Below are positions 55,085-64,000 of a stretch of 64,000 bases of DNA, piece after piece. The notes beneath the pieces were generated by a model. That model saw only the letters and a program-made list of their open reading frames with translations, was not told the DNA's origin and did not search any database. Numbering within the stretch: the stretch's first letter is position 1; every line of letters begins with the position of its first letter. Made by a program: the position numbers and the translations under genes. Source of the DNA: Varunaivibrio sulfuroxidans (GTDB taxonomy: Bacteria; Pseudomonadota; Alphaproteobacteria; Rhodospirillales; Magnetovibrionaceae); assembly GCF_029318635.1 (NCBI RefSeq), contig NZ_CP119676.1:2741001-2805000 (forward strand). The letters run 5' to 3'.

Positions 55085-55569
55085 GGAGTTCCTTTCGGGG
55101 CCGCCCGAATGGGGGGGAATGACGGCGCGAAGACTATCACGGTGGATATCGGCGGCGCAAAAGTTATGTTGTCGGGGCATGGCTGAGGTGCGTGGGGGTG
55201 TCATGTCTACCCTCGATTTTACGCTCGCGGTGCGTGCGTCCGAAAATTAGACCGGATGGTAAAGGGGCAAAAAGTATCGAAAACACCCCACTTTTCTAGG
55301 ACGTCCGGGGCTTTTTCGGTTGCCGTCCGGGGGCGCCGTTTGAGGACATGTCGGGGAGGTGTCGATCGCCCTATTTCCCGTCGGCTTCATTGCGGCCAAA
55401 CGGTGGGGATTTGCACACGATAATAATAACGGTTAGAGTTCCGTGAGGTTTTCGCATGATGCCGGATACGCGCCGCCTTGCAAACCTCGCCCACGGTGTT
55501 TCAGGCGCGACTCACACACCTTCGCCGGGTGCGTCTCACATAATTACATTCTCGGAAAGTCAGTACGTT
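55085..55569. other. Divergent region between the FTR1-like and cytochrome bd genes
   Basis: About 485 bases without a convincing gene. Both flanking promoters should lie here. I looked for an FNR or ArcA-type box ahead of cioA and found no clear match. Confidence 0.5.
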
Positions 55570-56958
55570 ATGGATTTGTTCGACCCAGTATTCCTGGCAC
55601 GCCTCCAGTTCGCGTTCACCATCAGTTTCCATATCGTTCTTCCCGCCTTTTCCATTGGTTTGGCGAGCTATCTCGCGGTCCTTGAGGGCCTGTGGCTGAT
55701 AACCAAACGGGATATCTATCTCAGCGTTTTTCAATATTGGCTAAAGATTTTCGCCATCGTCTTCGCCATGGGGGTCGTTTCGGGGATCGTTCTCAGTTAC
55801 GAATTCGGCCTGAATTGGAGCGTCTTCTCCGACAAAACCGGCCCCGTGATCGGCCCCTTGATGGGCTATGAGGTGATGAGCGCGTTCTTCCTTGAGGCCG
55901 GGTTCCTGGGCGTGATGTTGTTCGGTCTGAAAAAAGTCGGCCCCAAGGTCCACTTCATGGCGACCCTGATGGTGGCGCTGGGCACCCTGGCCTCGGCGTT
56001 TTGGATTATCGCCGTCAACAGCTGGATGCAGACCCCGGCGGGGTACGCCATCAATCCCGCGGGGCAATTTGTCCCGGTCGATTGGTGGGCGGTAATTTTC
56101 AATCCCTCGTTTCCCTATCGCCTTGTGCATATGGTGTTGGCGGCCTATTTGACGACGGCCCTGGCGGTCGGCGCGGTCGGCGCGTGGCACCTATTGAAAG
56201 ACCGCGAAAACTTGGCGGCGCGGGTAATGTTCTCGATGGCCATGGGGATGGCGGCGTTCGTTGGCCCACTGCAAATTTTGGCCGGCGACATGCACGGCCT
56301 GAACACGTTGAAGCATCAACCGGCCAAGATCGCCGCCATGGAGGGTCATTTCGAAACCCAGAAGGGCGCGCCGTTGATCCTGTTCGGATTGCCCAACATG
56401 GCCAAGCGCACCGTCGAGTACGCGGTGCAAATTCCACACCTGGGTTCGGAAGTGCTGACCCACCAATGGAACGGCGAGATCAAGGGACTGGAGGCCTTCC
56501 CCCGCGGCGACTGGCCCGACGTGCCGATCGTATTTTGGAGCTTCCGGGTGATGGTCGCCATCGGGTTTGCGATTTTCGCCCTTGGTTTCTGGAGCTTCGT
56601 GGCGCGGCGCAAGAAGCGGCTGTTCACCGACGTCCGCCTCCACTGGGCGGCTTTGGCGATGGGACCCGCCGGATTTATCGCCGTTCTCGCCGGCTGGGTG
56701 ACGACCGAGGTCGGACGTCAGCCCTACACCGTGTACGGTCTGTTGCGGACCGCCGATTCGGCCTCGCCGCTGGGCCTCGCCGCCGTCGGGGCCTCCCTAT
56801 TGGGGTTTGTGGTCGTTTATCTCGGGGTGTTTGCGTCGGGCTTTTTCTACATCGGCCGTCAGATGAAAAAGACGCCGTGGCGAAATCCCGACCCGGCTTC
56901 TCCGCAGAATGATTCAGGCGTTCACGCGGAGACAGAGAAAGTGGAGGGTGTGCTCTGA
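55570..56958 (+). CDS. cioA: Cytochrome bd-type quinol oxidase subunit I (CIO type)
   Basis: A 462-residue inner-membrane subunit that holds the hemes and oxidises quinol to reduce oxygen. Features include MDLFDPVFLARLQFAFTISF with an early His ligand, GYEVMSAFFLEAGFLG, the short Q-loop, and GWVTTEVGRQPYTVYGLLRT, the pattern of cyanide-insensitive oxidases rather than long-loop CydA. The ATG at 55570 is preferred to upstream ATGs that lack family similarity. The cioB start overlaps its stop (TGATG). The enzyme would let the cell respire at low oxygen or in the presence of cyanide or sulfide. Confidence 0.93.
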   Translation: MDLFDPVFLARLQFAFTISFHIVLPAFSIGLASYLAVLEGLWLITKRDIYLSVFQYWLKIFAIVFAMGVVSGIVLSYEFGLNWSVFSDKTGPVIGPLMGYEVMSAFFLEAGFLGVMLFGLKKVGPKVHFMATLMVALGTLASAFWIIAVNSWMQTPAGYAINPAGQFVPVDWWAVIFNPSFPYRLVHMVLAAYLTTALAVGAVGAWHLLKDRENLAARVMFSMAMGMAAFVGPLQILAGDMHGLNTLKHQPAKIAAMEGHFETQKGAPLILFGLPNMAKRTVEYAVQIPHLGSEVLTHQWNGEIKGLEAFPRGDWPDVPIVFWSFRVMVAIGFAIFALGFWSFVARRKKRLFTDVRLHWAALAMGPAGFIAVLAGWVTTEVGRQPYTVYGLLRTADSASPLGLAAVGASLLGFVVVYLGVFASGFFYIGRQMKKTPWRNPDPASPQNDSGVHAETEKVEGVL

Positions 56959-57965
56959 TGGTCATTGATTATCCTCTAATTTGGGCGTTGCTGATCGCCC
57001 TCGCCGTTCTTATTTACGTCCTGCTCGATGGTTTCGACCTTGGGGTCGGCATCTTGTTTCCGTTCGCCGAGGGCGAATCCTCGCGCGACCAGATGATGAA
57101 TTCCGTCGCTCCAATCTGGGATGGCAACGAAACGTGGCTGGTGTTGGGCGGTGGGGGGCTGTTGGCGACCTTTCCATTGGCTTATGCGGTGATTTTGCCG
57201 GCGCTGTACGCCCCCCTCGTCGTTATGCTCTTGGCGCTGGTCTTGCGTGGGGTGGCGTTCGAATTTCGTTGGAAAACGCGGCGTTTCCTCCCGGTCTGGA
57301 ATGTCGCCTTCGCCGGCGGCTCGGTACTCGCCGCGCTCTGCCAGGGAATTGTCCTGGGGGCATGGGTGCAGGGTATCGCCTACGCCAACCGCGCTTACGC
57401 GGGGGGGAGCTGGGATTGGTTGACCCCGTTTAGCGTGCTCTGCGGCGTCGCCCTGGTGTGCGGATACGCCTTGCTGGGCAGCACTTGGCTGATCTTGAAA
57501 ACCCAGGGCGCGTTGCAGGTGCGCGCCTACGTTTGGGCGCGGCGCGCCGCCGCCGGATTGTTGGTGATGATCGTGCTGGTCAGCGTCTGGATGCTGCTGC
57601 TCGACCCGCGCTTCGTGACACGTTGGTTGAGCGGGGTCGCCGCCGTCTATGTTTTCGTCGTCCCGCTTTTGGTGGTTGCGGTGGGGCTTGTACTGTTTCG
57701 CGCACTGGCCAATTTCGACGACGTCATTCCCTTTTTCGCGGCGCAGAGCTTGTTTTTACTGTCCTATATCGGCCTCGGAATCGGTGTTTTCCCCGATATG
57801 GTGCCGATGCGCATCACCATTTGGCAGGCCGCCGCTCCGACCGTCAGCCTGAAGTTCCTCCTGATCGGCGCGGCCTTCCTGCTGCCGATCATTCTCGGCT
57901 ACACCGCCTATTCGTACTGGGTGTTCCGCGGCAAGGTGAAGCCGGGCGAGGGGTACCACGATTAA
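56958..57965 (+). CDS. cioB: Cytochrome bd-type quinol oxidase subunit II (CIO type)
   Basis: A 335-residue subunit with eight or nine membrane helices, required for assembly of the bd-type oxidase. Family features: LLDGFDLGVGILFPF, NSVAPIWDGNETWLVLGGGGL in the first third and VPMRITIWQAAAPTVSLKFL near the end. Coupled by overlap to cioA. The small CydX-like peptide was not found directly downstream; the next gene is psiE. Confidence 0.94.
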   Translation: MVIDYPLIWALLIALAVLIYVLLDGFDLGVGILFPFAEGESSRDQMMNSVAPIWDGNETWLVLGGGGLLATFPLAYAVILPALYAPLVVMLLALVLRGVAFEFRWKTRRFLPVWNVAFAGGSVLAALCQGIVLGAWVQGIAYANRAYAGGSWDWLTPFSVLCGVALVCGYALLGSTWLILKTQGALQVRAYVWARRAAAGLLVMIVLVSVWMLLLDPRFVTRWLSGVAAVYVFVVPLLVVAVGLVLFRALANFDDVIPFFAAQSLFLLSYIGLGIGVFPDMVPMRITIWQAAAPTVSLKFLLIGAAFLLPIILGYTAYSYWVFRGKVKPGEGYHD

Positions 57966-58132
57966 ACCTGATTTTTTGGGCGTTTTGGGTGTGGCCTTTT
58001 TTCTCGCTCTCTCCCGCTTTGGTGGCCGAATCTTCCTTGAGGGCGTATAGTCATCATGAACTATGGGCAATAGGTTCCGATCCTAGACCCATCGGCGGCG
58101 CGGGTCCGCGCGAAATTGGTGATGGGGATGGC

Positions 58133-58603
58133 ATGACCGACGACGACGAAACATTGCGCCAGCACGAACCCGGCCACGACCTCCATCTTGAGCACGAAGA
58201 CCCGACTATACGCGTTCTCCACCGGATCATTCGCGTCGCCGTCAAGGTTCTTGCGGTGTTGATGGTGATGGTCATCGTGTGGGGCATAGGGGACGTCGTC
58301 TTCGTGCTCTACCAGCGCGTCACGGAACCGCCCTTCATGCTGTTGCAGATCAGCGACATCCTCGCCACCTTCGGCGCGTTTCTCGCGGTGTTGATCGCGA
58401 TCGAGATATTCATAAACATCAGCATGTACCTCAGCACCAACGTCATCCCGGTGCGCCTCGTCGTCGCCACCGCCTTGATGGCGATTTCGCGGAAGGTCAT
58501 CATTTTCGACTACGAACGGATTACGCCGCATTATATTTACGGTACGGCCAGCGTCGTCCTGGCGTTGGGGATCACATACTGGCTGATCACCCGGCGCAAT
58601 TGA
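58133..58603 (+). CDS. psiE: PsiE-family protein (phosphate-starvation-inducible E)
   Basis: A 156-residue inner-membrane protein with four helices (KVLAVLMVMVIVWGIGDVVF; LLQISDILATFGAFLAVLIAIEIF). The C-terminal stretch VPVRLVVATALMAISRKVII-like region and DYERITPHYIYGTASVVLAL match PsiE. The family is induced by phosphate starvation in E. coli; function otherwise unknown. The ATG at 58133 has GGGGATGGC before it. It lies about 170 bases after cioB. No Pho box was seen. Confidence 0.85.
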   Translation: MTDDDETLRQHEPGHDLHLEHEDPTIRVLHRIIRVAVKVLAVLMVMVIVWGIGDVVFVLYQRVTEPPFMLLQISDILATFGAFLAVLIAIEIFINISMYLSTNVIPVRLVVATALMAISRKVIIFDYERITPHYIYGTASVVLALGITYWLITRRN

Positions 58604-58950
58604 TGGGCGCCTTTCAATCCCATCTTCAGAAAATATGGGCACGGAAGATAAGCCCATTCGTACTAAGTTCGACAGACATCTTAATCGTCTTTGGAACGAA
58701 TACCCCTCCATGAGATATAAACGATGCTTCGTGTTGTGTGTTCCGTCGTCACATCTTAAGCCCCATCCTAAAATACGGCTTGTGATTGGTTTTGGTTCAA
58801 TGGACGGGGGGCAAATTTTCAGGAATACGACGGCCCCACATTTTTTATTTTACCGATTCCGGTCGCTTCGACCCTTTTCGCGCGCGGTCTTTTTCGGTTG
58901 ATATCCGTGCCTATGGGGTAAACTGAGGTGATCACATGGTCCTGGCCGTA
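58604..58950. other. Intergenic region after psiE
   Basis: About 350 bases between convergent genes. No gene, repeat or strong terminator hairpin was found. Confidence 0.4.
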
Positions 58951-59664
58951 CTATGGCGTGGGAAACACGCCGCCGTTGCGGATATCCGAGAGTGTGGCGC
59001 GAACGCCTTCCTTGCCGCCGTGCCGCCGAATCCAGAGAGAGACATCGCAAAAGGCTTCCGCATACATGCTTCCGCCCGGCTTTCCGGCCTGCCGTCTCCA
59101 TTCACGCGTATTCGCCGGGAGATCGAAGAAACGTTTCCCCCCACAGCCCTCGCCGCCGGATTTGGAACGCGGCAGATAACGTTCGTCCCCGGAGATCAGG
59201 ACCGCGAGCCCCTCATTGAACCATGCCGGAACGGCGTTTGTTAGCATCGCCCAAAAGCCTATGCGACGGTTGAGTTCGATGTGCGCGAACTCATGGGCAA
59301 GGATTGTCCCATTGAGCCCCCTCGGCGAAATATAAACGAAGGCGGCGCCATACGTCATGGCGCGTGCGCCCCGTCCGCCGAGCCGTCGGTCGCAATTATC
59401 GGTGAAACAAACCAAAAGGGTCGGTCGATGATGAAACGCGCCGTAAAAAGAGCCGACCTTTTCTTCGGCTGTGGAAACCGCAGCCAAGAGCAAATCCTTC
59501 TGTGCTCGGGACGTATCTTCGACATAAAGCCCCCGCCCAAGGTGAGAGAGGCCATAGCACGACGGGCAAAGATAGGCTGTAACCGCCGGAAACGCGCTGA
59601 CGGCGCCTCCCAGACAGAGGGCGCAAACCACGCCGATAACACCGAAAAGATGGCTCGCTTTCAC
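58951..59664 (-). CDS. Secreted zinc-metallopeptidase-like protein
   Basis: A 237-residue secreted protein with a signal peptide (about 1-24, MKASHLFGVIGVVCALCLGG). The zinc motif is HEFAHIELNRRIG, followed about 20 residues later by WFNEGLAVLISGDE, the Glu ligand of the gluzincin (MA clan) pattern. Six or so cysteines (in LCPSCYG, LVCFTDNCDRR, EGCGGK and EAFCD) suggest disulfides. The substrate is unknown. It lies alone between psiE and a MITE copy. Confidence 0.7.
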   Translation of the reverse strand: MKASHLFGVIGVVCALCLGGAVSAFPAVTAYLCPSCYGLSHLGRGLYVEDTSRAQKDLLLAAVSTAEEKVGSFYGAFHHRPTLLVCFTDNCDRRLGGRGARAMTYGAAFVYISPRGLNGTILAHEFAHIELNRRIGFWAMLTNAVPAWFNEGLAVLISGDERYLPRSKSGGEGCGGKRFFDLPANTREWRRQAGKPGGSMYAEAFCDVSLWIRRHGGKEGVRATLSDIRNGGVFPTP

Positions 59665-59687
59665 GCGAAGAATCCATATTCGTTTCT

Positions 59688-59749
59688 AGGGTCAGGACCT
59701 ATTAATCTGCTGCGTCTGGTTTGTGAAAAATGTCACAAGTCTAGGAAAA
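59688..59749. repeat. Terminal copy of MITE family A
   Basis: AGGGTCAGGACCTATTAATC with the following GCGTCTGGTTTGTGAAAAATG matches the left end and nearby internal stem of family A, with a few changes. The distal half is missing. Confidence 0.75.
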
Positions 59750-59837
59750 GGCCTGTCCATCCGGCGTCGTCGCCGGCGTTGACCCGGGTTCCCCGATCAT
59801 ATACGGATGTGCTTTCGTTGTCCCGTGACCTGTTCGT

Positions 59838-60746
59838 TCACCCGTCCATTCGTTCGCAGCCCGGGGCGGCGTTGAAGTAGCCGTCGCAGAAATCGGCGGC
59901 GGGGTTGAGCGCGGCGAGGCGGGCGCGGGCCTCCTCGGGGGCGATGGTTCCGGCGCTGAGGTCCCGCACGATGGCGGCGACGGAGGGCATGTCGGTGTTT
60001 TGGTGCGGCGATAGGCGTAAGCGGGAAACACCCATGGATTGCAGTTCGGCGATGTGCGCGCCGAGGTCGGTATAGGCGTGGGATAGAGTTTGCACCCCGT
60101 TGACCGCCAGGAAGGGCTTGCCATCCAGGGTTTCGACCTCCATGCCGTCGGGGTCCTTGGCGCAGACGTACTGGCAGCCGTCCTTATGCAGATCGTGGGC
60201 GCGGGCGTGATAGCAGCGCGCCGAGATCGCCAGGGGTAAGCGCCCGAAGACCAGCACCTCGAGCGCGGTGGGCGCGTCCTTGGCTAGGGCGGCGATGGCG
60301 TCCCGGCCCAATTCGACGGGCAGGCAGACCGACCGCGCTCCACGGGCGGCGAGAAACGCCAGCGTGCCTTCGTTATAGACGTTGACGAAGGGGCCGATGG
60401 CATGGGGCCGCCCGCTGAGAAGCGCGGTGGCCGAGACGTCGTTGGCCTCGACCGTGATGTTGTCGTCGTCCATTGCGGCCAAGTCGCGGACGCTCTGCAT
60501 CTCGCGTTTGGTCATGATCAACGCCAGCGTCGATAACGTGACCTGCTTGTCCGCCGCCAACAGGCGTTCGATGACGTCGCCGATATAGGGTTCGAAAAAG
60601 GGCGTGCGCTTGGAACAGACCACCTCGCCGACGCAAACCTCGTCAACATCGGCCTCGTCGGCGATACGAAAATAGAAGTCCCGCCAGGCCTCCGGGTCCC
60701 AATTGTAAAGGACCGGACCCATGACCAGGGTTGTGGGGTGGCTCAT
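59838..60746 (-). CDS. ubiV: UbiV, oxygen-independent ubiquinone biosynthesis protein
   Basis: A 302-residue U32-family protein that, with UbiU, hydroxylates the ubiquinone ring without oxygen. The four cluster-binding cysteines fit VCSKRTPFFEP (one) and SARCYHARAHDLHKDGCQYVCAKD (three). The ATG at 60746 (SHPTTLVMGPVLYNWD) is preferred to an ATG five codons upstream because of GGAG spacing. Last gene of the ubiT-ubiU-ubiV run. Confidence 0.93.
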   Translation of the reverse strand: MSHPTTLVMGPVLYNWDPEAWRDFYFRIADEADVDEVCVGEVVCSKRTPFFEPYIGDVIERLLAADKQVTLSTLALIMTKREMQSVRDLAAMDDDNITVEANDVSATALLSGRPHAIGPFVNVYNEGTLAFLAARGARSVCLPVELGRDAIAALAKDAPTALEVLVFGRLPLAISARCYHARAHDLHKDGCQYVCAKDPDGMEVETLDGKPFLAVNGVQTLSHAYTDLGAHIAELQSMGVSRLRLSPHQNTDMPSVAAIVRDLSAGTIAPEEARARLAALNPAADFCDGYFNAAPGCERMDG

Positions 60747-60786
60747 CGTTTTCTCCGTCACTGTCCGGTGGCGCCCGCGCCCAGTT

Positions 60787-61776
60787 TTAACGCCAGGTTT
60801 TTTGGTACGCGCCAGCTGTTTTTTGTTGGCCTTCGGTAATCGCCGTCAGGTCGGACGGGGCGCCACGGCCGCCACCTTCGGCGATGGCGTCAACGGCGCT
60901 GCGGAACGAGGCGGCGACCTGGGCGATATAGGCCTTGCCGCGCTGGCGGCCTTCGATTTTCAAGGCCGAGACGCCCGCCGCGGCCAGTTCGGGCAGGATC
61001 GAGGCGGCGTTCAAGCTGACCGGGTCTTCGAATAGGTACGATATCTTGCCCCCGGCCTTGAAGCGACCCTTACACAGGGTCGGGTAGCCGGCGGCCTCGC
61101 CCTGTTCGAAAATGTTGATGGTGAAATCGCCGAGACGCGAGATCATGCGATCGCCGTCTTCCTCGTAGCGCACCGCGCAGGCCGGCGAGCAGACGCCGTT
61201 GACGTTGGGCGATTGCCCGGTGACGTAGGACGACAAGGCGCAGCGTCCCTCGGCCATCACGCACAGGCCGCCGAAGACGAAGACCTCGGTCTCGACCGAA
61301 ATTTCCTTGTTCAACGCGGTAATTTCCCCCAGCGTCAGGACACGGGGCAGGACCACCCGCTTGACGTCGAAAGTGTCGGCGTAAAAGCGGATCGATTCCG
61401 GGTTCGACGCCGATGCTTGGACCGATAGATGGCGACGCAGGTCGGGATGTTTTTCCGTGGTGTAGGCGAGCATGCCGATATCGGCGAGGATTACCGCATC
61501 CACGCCGAGCGCCGCACCGTCGTCAACCGCCTGAAACCAGGGGTCCGGGTTGCCCGCTTCGGGAAAGGTGTTGATCGCCAGGAAAATTTTACAATTGCGG
61601 GCGTGGGCGTACGCCAGGCTTTGCTCCAACTCGGGGCGGCTGAAGTTGAGGCCGGGAAAATTGCGCGCGTTGGTGGCGTCGCGAAAGCCCATGTAAACGG
61701 CGTCGGCGCCGTTGTCCACGGCGGCCTTTAGCGCTGCGGGCGTGCCTGCGGGACAAACCAGTTCCATGGCGCTCAT
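60787..61776 (-). CDS. ubiU: UbiU, oxygen-independent ubiquinone biosynthesis protein
   Basis: A 329-residue U32-family partner of UbiV. It opens MELVCPAGTPAALKAAVDNG, and the iron-sulfur cysteines lie in FGGLCVMAEGRCALSSY and VNGVCSPACAVRYEED, with one further Cys in the TLCKGRFKAGG region. UbiU and UbiV form a heterodimer with two [4Fe-4S] clusters and use prephenate as oxygen donor in E. coli. Coupled by a 4-base overlap to ubiT upstream, 40 bases from ubiV downstream. Confidence 0.94.
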   Translation of the reverse strand: MSAMELVCPAGTPAALKAAVDNGADAVYMGFRDATNARNFPGLNFSRPELEQSLAYAHARNCKIFLAINTFPEAGNPDPWFQAVDDGAALGVDAVILADIGMLAYTTEKHPDLRRHLSVQASASNPESIRFYADTFDVKRVVLPRVLTLGEITALNKEISVETEVFVFGGLCVMAEGRCALSSYVTGQSPNVNGVCSPACAVRYEEDGDRMISRLGDFTINIFEQGEAAGYPTLCKGRFKAGGKISYLFEDPVSLNAASILPELAAAGVSALKIEGRQRGKAYIAQVAASFRSAVDAIAEGGGRGAPSDLTAITEGQQKTAGAYQKTWR

Positions 61777-62357
61777 GGCGTTTTCCCCCCGTGCCGTGAG
61801 GCCAGCAATGATGACTGCAAAAGTTCGAGATCCCGGCGCGCCCGCTCGAACAGGCGTCCCCCGGCATGGGCCAGGCCGTGCAGAGGTCGAGACAACGGGC
61901 CGAAGGAGGGCAGGATGGTTTCGATGAGGTTGACCTCGGCGCCATCGACGGCGTTGCGCAGGGCGAGCACGGCTTCGGTGTCGCCCTCGATGGTTAGGGT
62001 GCGCGAAAAAAACAGGGCGTCGCCATCAATGCGCCCTTCCAAGAGATCGAGCAGACTCATCAAGGGGCCGCGAATGGTGGCGGCGGTGGGCCGCGTTTTT
62101 TCATGCGTCACCTCAACGTTCGCCCCGGCGCCGTCGGCGTCCAGAATAAAGGCGAAAGGCAAATCGCAGGGGTCGATGAAGTAAGTCGGGTCGGACAACT
62201 GTGAAAGGCGGTCGAATAAATCCGGTTGAGTCTGGTGAAAACGCCGGAAGGCCCTATCCACAAGGGGTTGAAGCAGTCGCGGTGAGAGGGGTCGCGCGGC
62301 GATTCCGGCCAGCAGAACCGGCGTAAACGGCGGTGGGGTTCCATGCTGAGGAAACAC
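61773..62357 (-). CDS. ubiT: UbiT, SCP2-domain ubiquinone biosynthesis accessory factor
   Basis: A 194-residue SCP2-type lipid-binding protein that presents the hydrophobic ubiquinone precursor for oxygen-independent synthesis. The SCP2 fold spans about 50-135 (CDLPFAFILDADGAGANVEV; GRIDGDALFFSRTLTIEGDT). It is first in the operon and overlaps ubiU by four bases. The set indicates that ubiquinone is made under anoxic or low-oxygen conditions too. Confidence 0.9.
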   Translation of the reverse strand: MFPQHGTPPPFTPVLLAGIAARPLSPRLLQPLVDRAFRRFHQTQPDLFDRLSQLSDPTYFIDPCDLPFAFILDADGAGANVEVTHEKTRPTAATIRGPLMSLLDLLEGRIDGDALFFSRTLTIEGDTEAVLALRNAVDGAEVNLIETILPSFGPLSRPLHGLAHAGGRLFERARRDLELLQSSLLASRHGGKTP

Positions 62358-62736
62358 GGCGCGGCTCCTTGTCTGGTTGGTGCGAAGACAATGTCGCGGC
62401 GATGATCACATAGCGCAAAAATATTACAAGCATTATATGTTAAAATTATTCTGATATTACGCCTAACATCATATAAAACAATAAATTATATTGTTTTTTT
62501 CTTCCTTTTTGGGGGCTGTTCTCCTGAGGTCGCCCCCCGATCGGCGCGGGTATAATTTCCCCATTTATCCCCCTGTCTGAAAAGGATATTGCACAGGAGA
62601 CGTTCAACGCCAAGATATATACCAACGGATAAGAATCCGACCGGGAAAACGTGTGCGCCGCGACCGGCGGCACGGGGGCGGTTTATCCCGGGCCATAGGA
62701 CGCCCGGGCCATAGGATGATCGAGTGGGTAATTTTC
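62358..62736. other. Divergent region between ubiT and a sensor kinase
   Basis: Locally AT-rich at about 62405-62520. An 8-bp stem (AAACAATA/TATTGTTT) followed by T's at about 62476-62500 looks like a weak terminator. No clear FNR site (TTGATnnnnATCAA) was found before ubiT. Confidence 0.45.
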
Positions 62737-64000
62737 ATGATACTGCCGGATGTTAACATTTCGTCATCAGGTGCGCGTCACACGCCCGCCAACGAGGAAA
62801 CGCCCGTGACGGAAAACGCGGGTTCCCCAGCCGGGTTACTGGCTCTTGTGCAGTCTCTCAACAATGCCTTCGCCGCGTCGTTGGACCTCGACACGACGCT
62901 TGAAACGGGGGTGCGTGAAATCAAGGAGCACCTGCACGCCGAGGCTGCATCGTTGTTTTTGATCGATATCGATACGGAAGAGAACGTGTGTCAGGCATGT
63001 TCGGGCCCGGTAGATATTTTCGGCATGCGGCTGCCGTCCGGCGAAGGCATTATCGGGCGGACCCTTCGCGAGCGCGCCCCCCTGATCGTGGATAACGTCA
63101 GTGCGGACCAGCATTTTTCGAGGAGGGTCGATGAGGCGACCGGGTTTAAAACGCTGTCGTTGCTGTGTGCGCCGATGATTATTCAGGGTGTGGCGATCGG
63201 CGTTCTCGAGGTTGTCAATAAATTAGGGGGGCGTCCATTTTCCGAACAAGATCGCATGACGCTGTCCGCCTTGGCGGCGACGACGGCGATGGCGGTGCAC
63301 AACGCGCGCCAAGCCTCCGATCTTGTCGATAAGGAAGCAGTGGTTAAGGCGTCGAAGGCGAAAACGGATTTCGTTTCCTCCCTCAGCCACGAACTGAGGG
63401 CGCCCCTCAACACGGTCTTGGGGTTCGCGCAGCTGTTGGAAAGCGACCCTCTGGTGGAGGCGCATCCGCATCTTTCGTTATCCATTGGGCAAATACGAAA
63501 GGGCGGAAAACACCTGCTGTTCTTGGTCGATGAAATTCTCGATCTGGCGAAAATAGAGGCTGGTAAATTAAAGGTTCATATCAGTGAAATTGTCGCTTAC
63601 GACGCGATGGAAGAATGTCTGGGCATGATCGGTGAAATGGCTCGGGAGCGCGGAATTTCCGTGCATAATAAAATAGGTGAGGGCGAGGCGCCCATTTTTT
63701 TGGCCGATGCGGTGCGTTTTAAGCAGGTCATTCTTAACCTTCTGACCAACGCGATTAAATATAACGTCGCCGGGGGCAAGGTTATCGTGTCTTGTGCGCA
63801 AACCGGCCATGGCATGCTCCGTTTCTCCGTCGCCGACAACGGATCGGGAATCCCTTCTCGGCTACAGCAGGCGGTCTTTCAGCCCTTCACCCGTTTAAGC
63901 GAGGACGCCGCCAAAATCGAAGGGACGGGAATCGGTTTATCGATCAGCCAAAAGCTGGTCGATTTGATGAACGGCGTCATCGGCTTCGAAAGTGAAAATG
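62737..64000 (+). CDS. GAF-domain sensor histidine kinase, 3' end outside the window
   Basis: 421 residues are visible and the frame runs off the end. The ATG at 62737 has GAGTGGG upstream. A GAF domain (about 45-180, SLFLIDIDTEEN to NKLGGRPFSEQD) leads to the H-box DFVSSLSHELRAPLNTVLGF (His near 220) and an HATPase domain with the N-box VILNLLTNAIKYNVAGG and DNGSGIP and GTGIGLSISQKLV boxes intact. No membrane segment is seen, so it is a soluble sensor. A receiver domain could follow beyond the edge. Divergent from ubiTUV. Confidence 0.88.
   Translation, partial: MILPDVNISSSGARHTPANEETPVTENAGSPAGLLALVQSLNNAFAASLDLDTTLETGVREIKEHLHAEAASLFLIDIDTEENVCQACSGPVDIFGMRLPSGEGIIGRTLRERAPLIVDNVSADQHFSRRVDEATGFKTLSLLCAPMIIQGVAIGVLEVVNKLGGRPFSEQDRMTLSALAATTAMAVHNARQASDLVDKEAVVKASKAKTDFVSSLSHELRAPLNTVLGFAQLLESDPLVEAHPHLSLSIGQIRKGGKHLLFLVDEILDLAKIEAGKLKVHISEIVAYDAMEECLGMIGEMARERGISVHNKIGEGEAPIFLADAVRFKQVILNLLTNAIKYNVAGGKVIVSCAQTGHGMLRFSVADNGSGIPSRLQQAVFQPFTRLSEDAAKIEGTGIGLSISQKLVDLMNGVIGFESEN

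Noticed and set aside
57458-58603. Long open frame (over 380 codons) overlapping cioB and psiE
   Set aside because: Its first two-thirds are the wrong frame of cioB, with basic, low-complexity residues. Only the part from the ATG at 58133 has family similarity (PsiE).
62358-62736. FNR site controlling ubiTUV
   Set aside because: No sequence close to TTGATnnnnATCAA was found in the gap.

Overview
The window is a gene-dense, GC-rich stretch of a Gram-negative bacterial chromosome, most likely an alphaproteobacterium of the Rhodospirillales type. The evidence is the mix of families: an ATP12-type F1-ATPase assembly chaperone, YciB/IspZ, a DUF1489 protein, propionyl-CoA carboxylase, LipB, the UbiT-UbiU-UbiV set, a class A RNase P RNA and several two-component and chemotaxis genes. 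The assignment is inferred from gene content; no 16S rRNA gene is present. Nothing here looks like a prophage or an integrated plasmid. Two families of short, non-coding, MITE-like repeats are scattered through the window.

1-15 kb: the end of a response regulator and its histidine kinase, a possible structured RNA with an intrinsic terminator, an SLC13-type anion transporter, a phosphoglycolate phosphatase-AsmA-ATP12 run, YciB, and a propionyl-CoA carboxylase cluster (pccB, a small membrane protein, pccA) followed by two tandem acylphosphatase-fold genes, the first of which lacks both catalytic residues. A second OmpR/kinase pair and lipB close the region. 15.6-26.7 kb: tRNA-Leu(GAG), MgtE, an SDR, DUF1489, a CheY-like protein plus an HPt protein, a cupredoxin, an AT-rich segment with a 37-bp palindrome, an orphan response regulator, a heme-oxygenase-like diiron protein, and a divergent tupA/modE-like pair around a ModE-type operator. 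26.8-32 kb: a divergent locus with a secreted glycine-rich protein on one side and a DUF6502-DUF5666 lipoprotein pair on the other, separated by three 17-bp palindromes. YgiQ follows.

32-45.4 kb: a sensor kinase, a glycosyltransferase/UDP-diacylglucosamine phosphatase-like pair, a lipid kinase, a Bcr/CflA-type exporter, an FTR1 iron permease with a near-consensus Fur box, a TetR regulator, a complete 267-bp MITE, and the most interesting locus: a cobalamin riboswitch in front of a 65-residue peptide gene (cbpA-like) and a radical SAM/SPASM enzyme (cbpB-like), with a DMT transporter bearing a very histidine-rich tail immediately upstream on the same strand. tRNA-Ser(CGA) and rnpB follow.

45.5-64 kb: a diguanylate cyclase whose stop codon lies in a MITE end, an AmpD-like amidase and a TerB-DnaJ protein, a TolC-like outer-membrane protein, a chemoreceptor, greB, an FTR1-like membrane protein, a cyanide-insensitive-type cytochrome bd oxidase (cioAB) with psiE, a secreted zinc-peptidase-like protein, the ubiTUV genes for oxygen-independent ubiquinone synthesis, and a GAF-domain sensor kinase that runs off the window. 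Cytochrome bd with ubiTUV points to life at low or fluctuating oxygen; the Fur box, tungstate-binding protein, cobalamin riboswitch and His-rich transporter point to active metal homeostasis.
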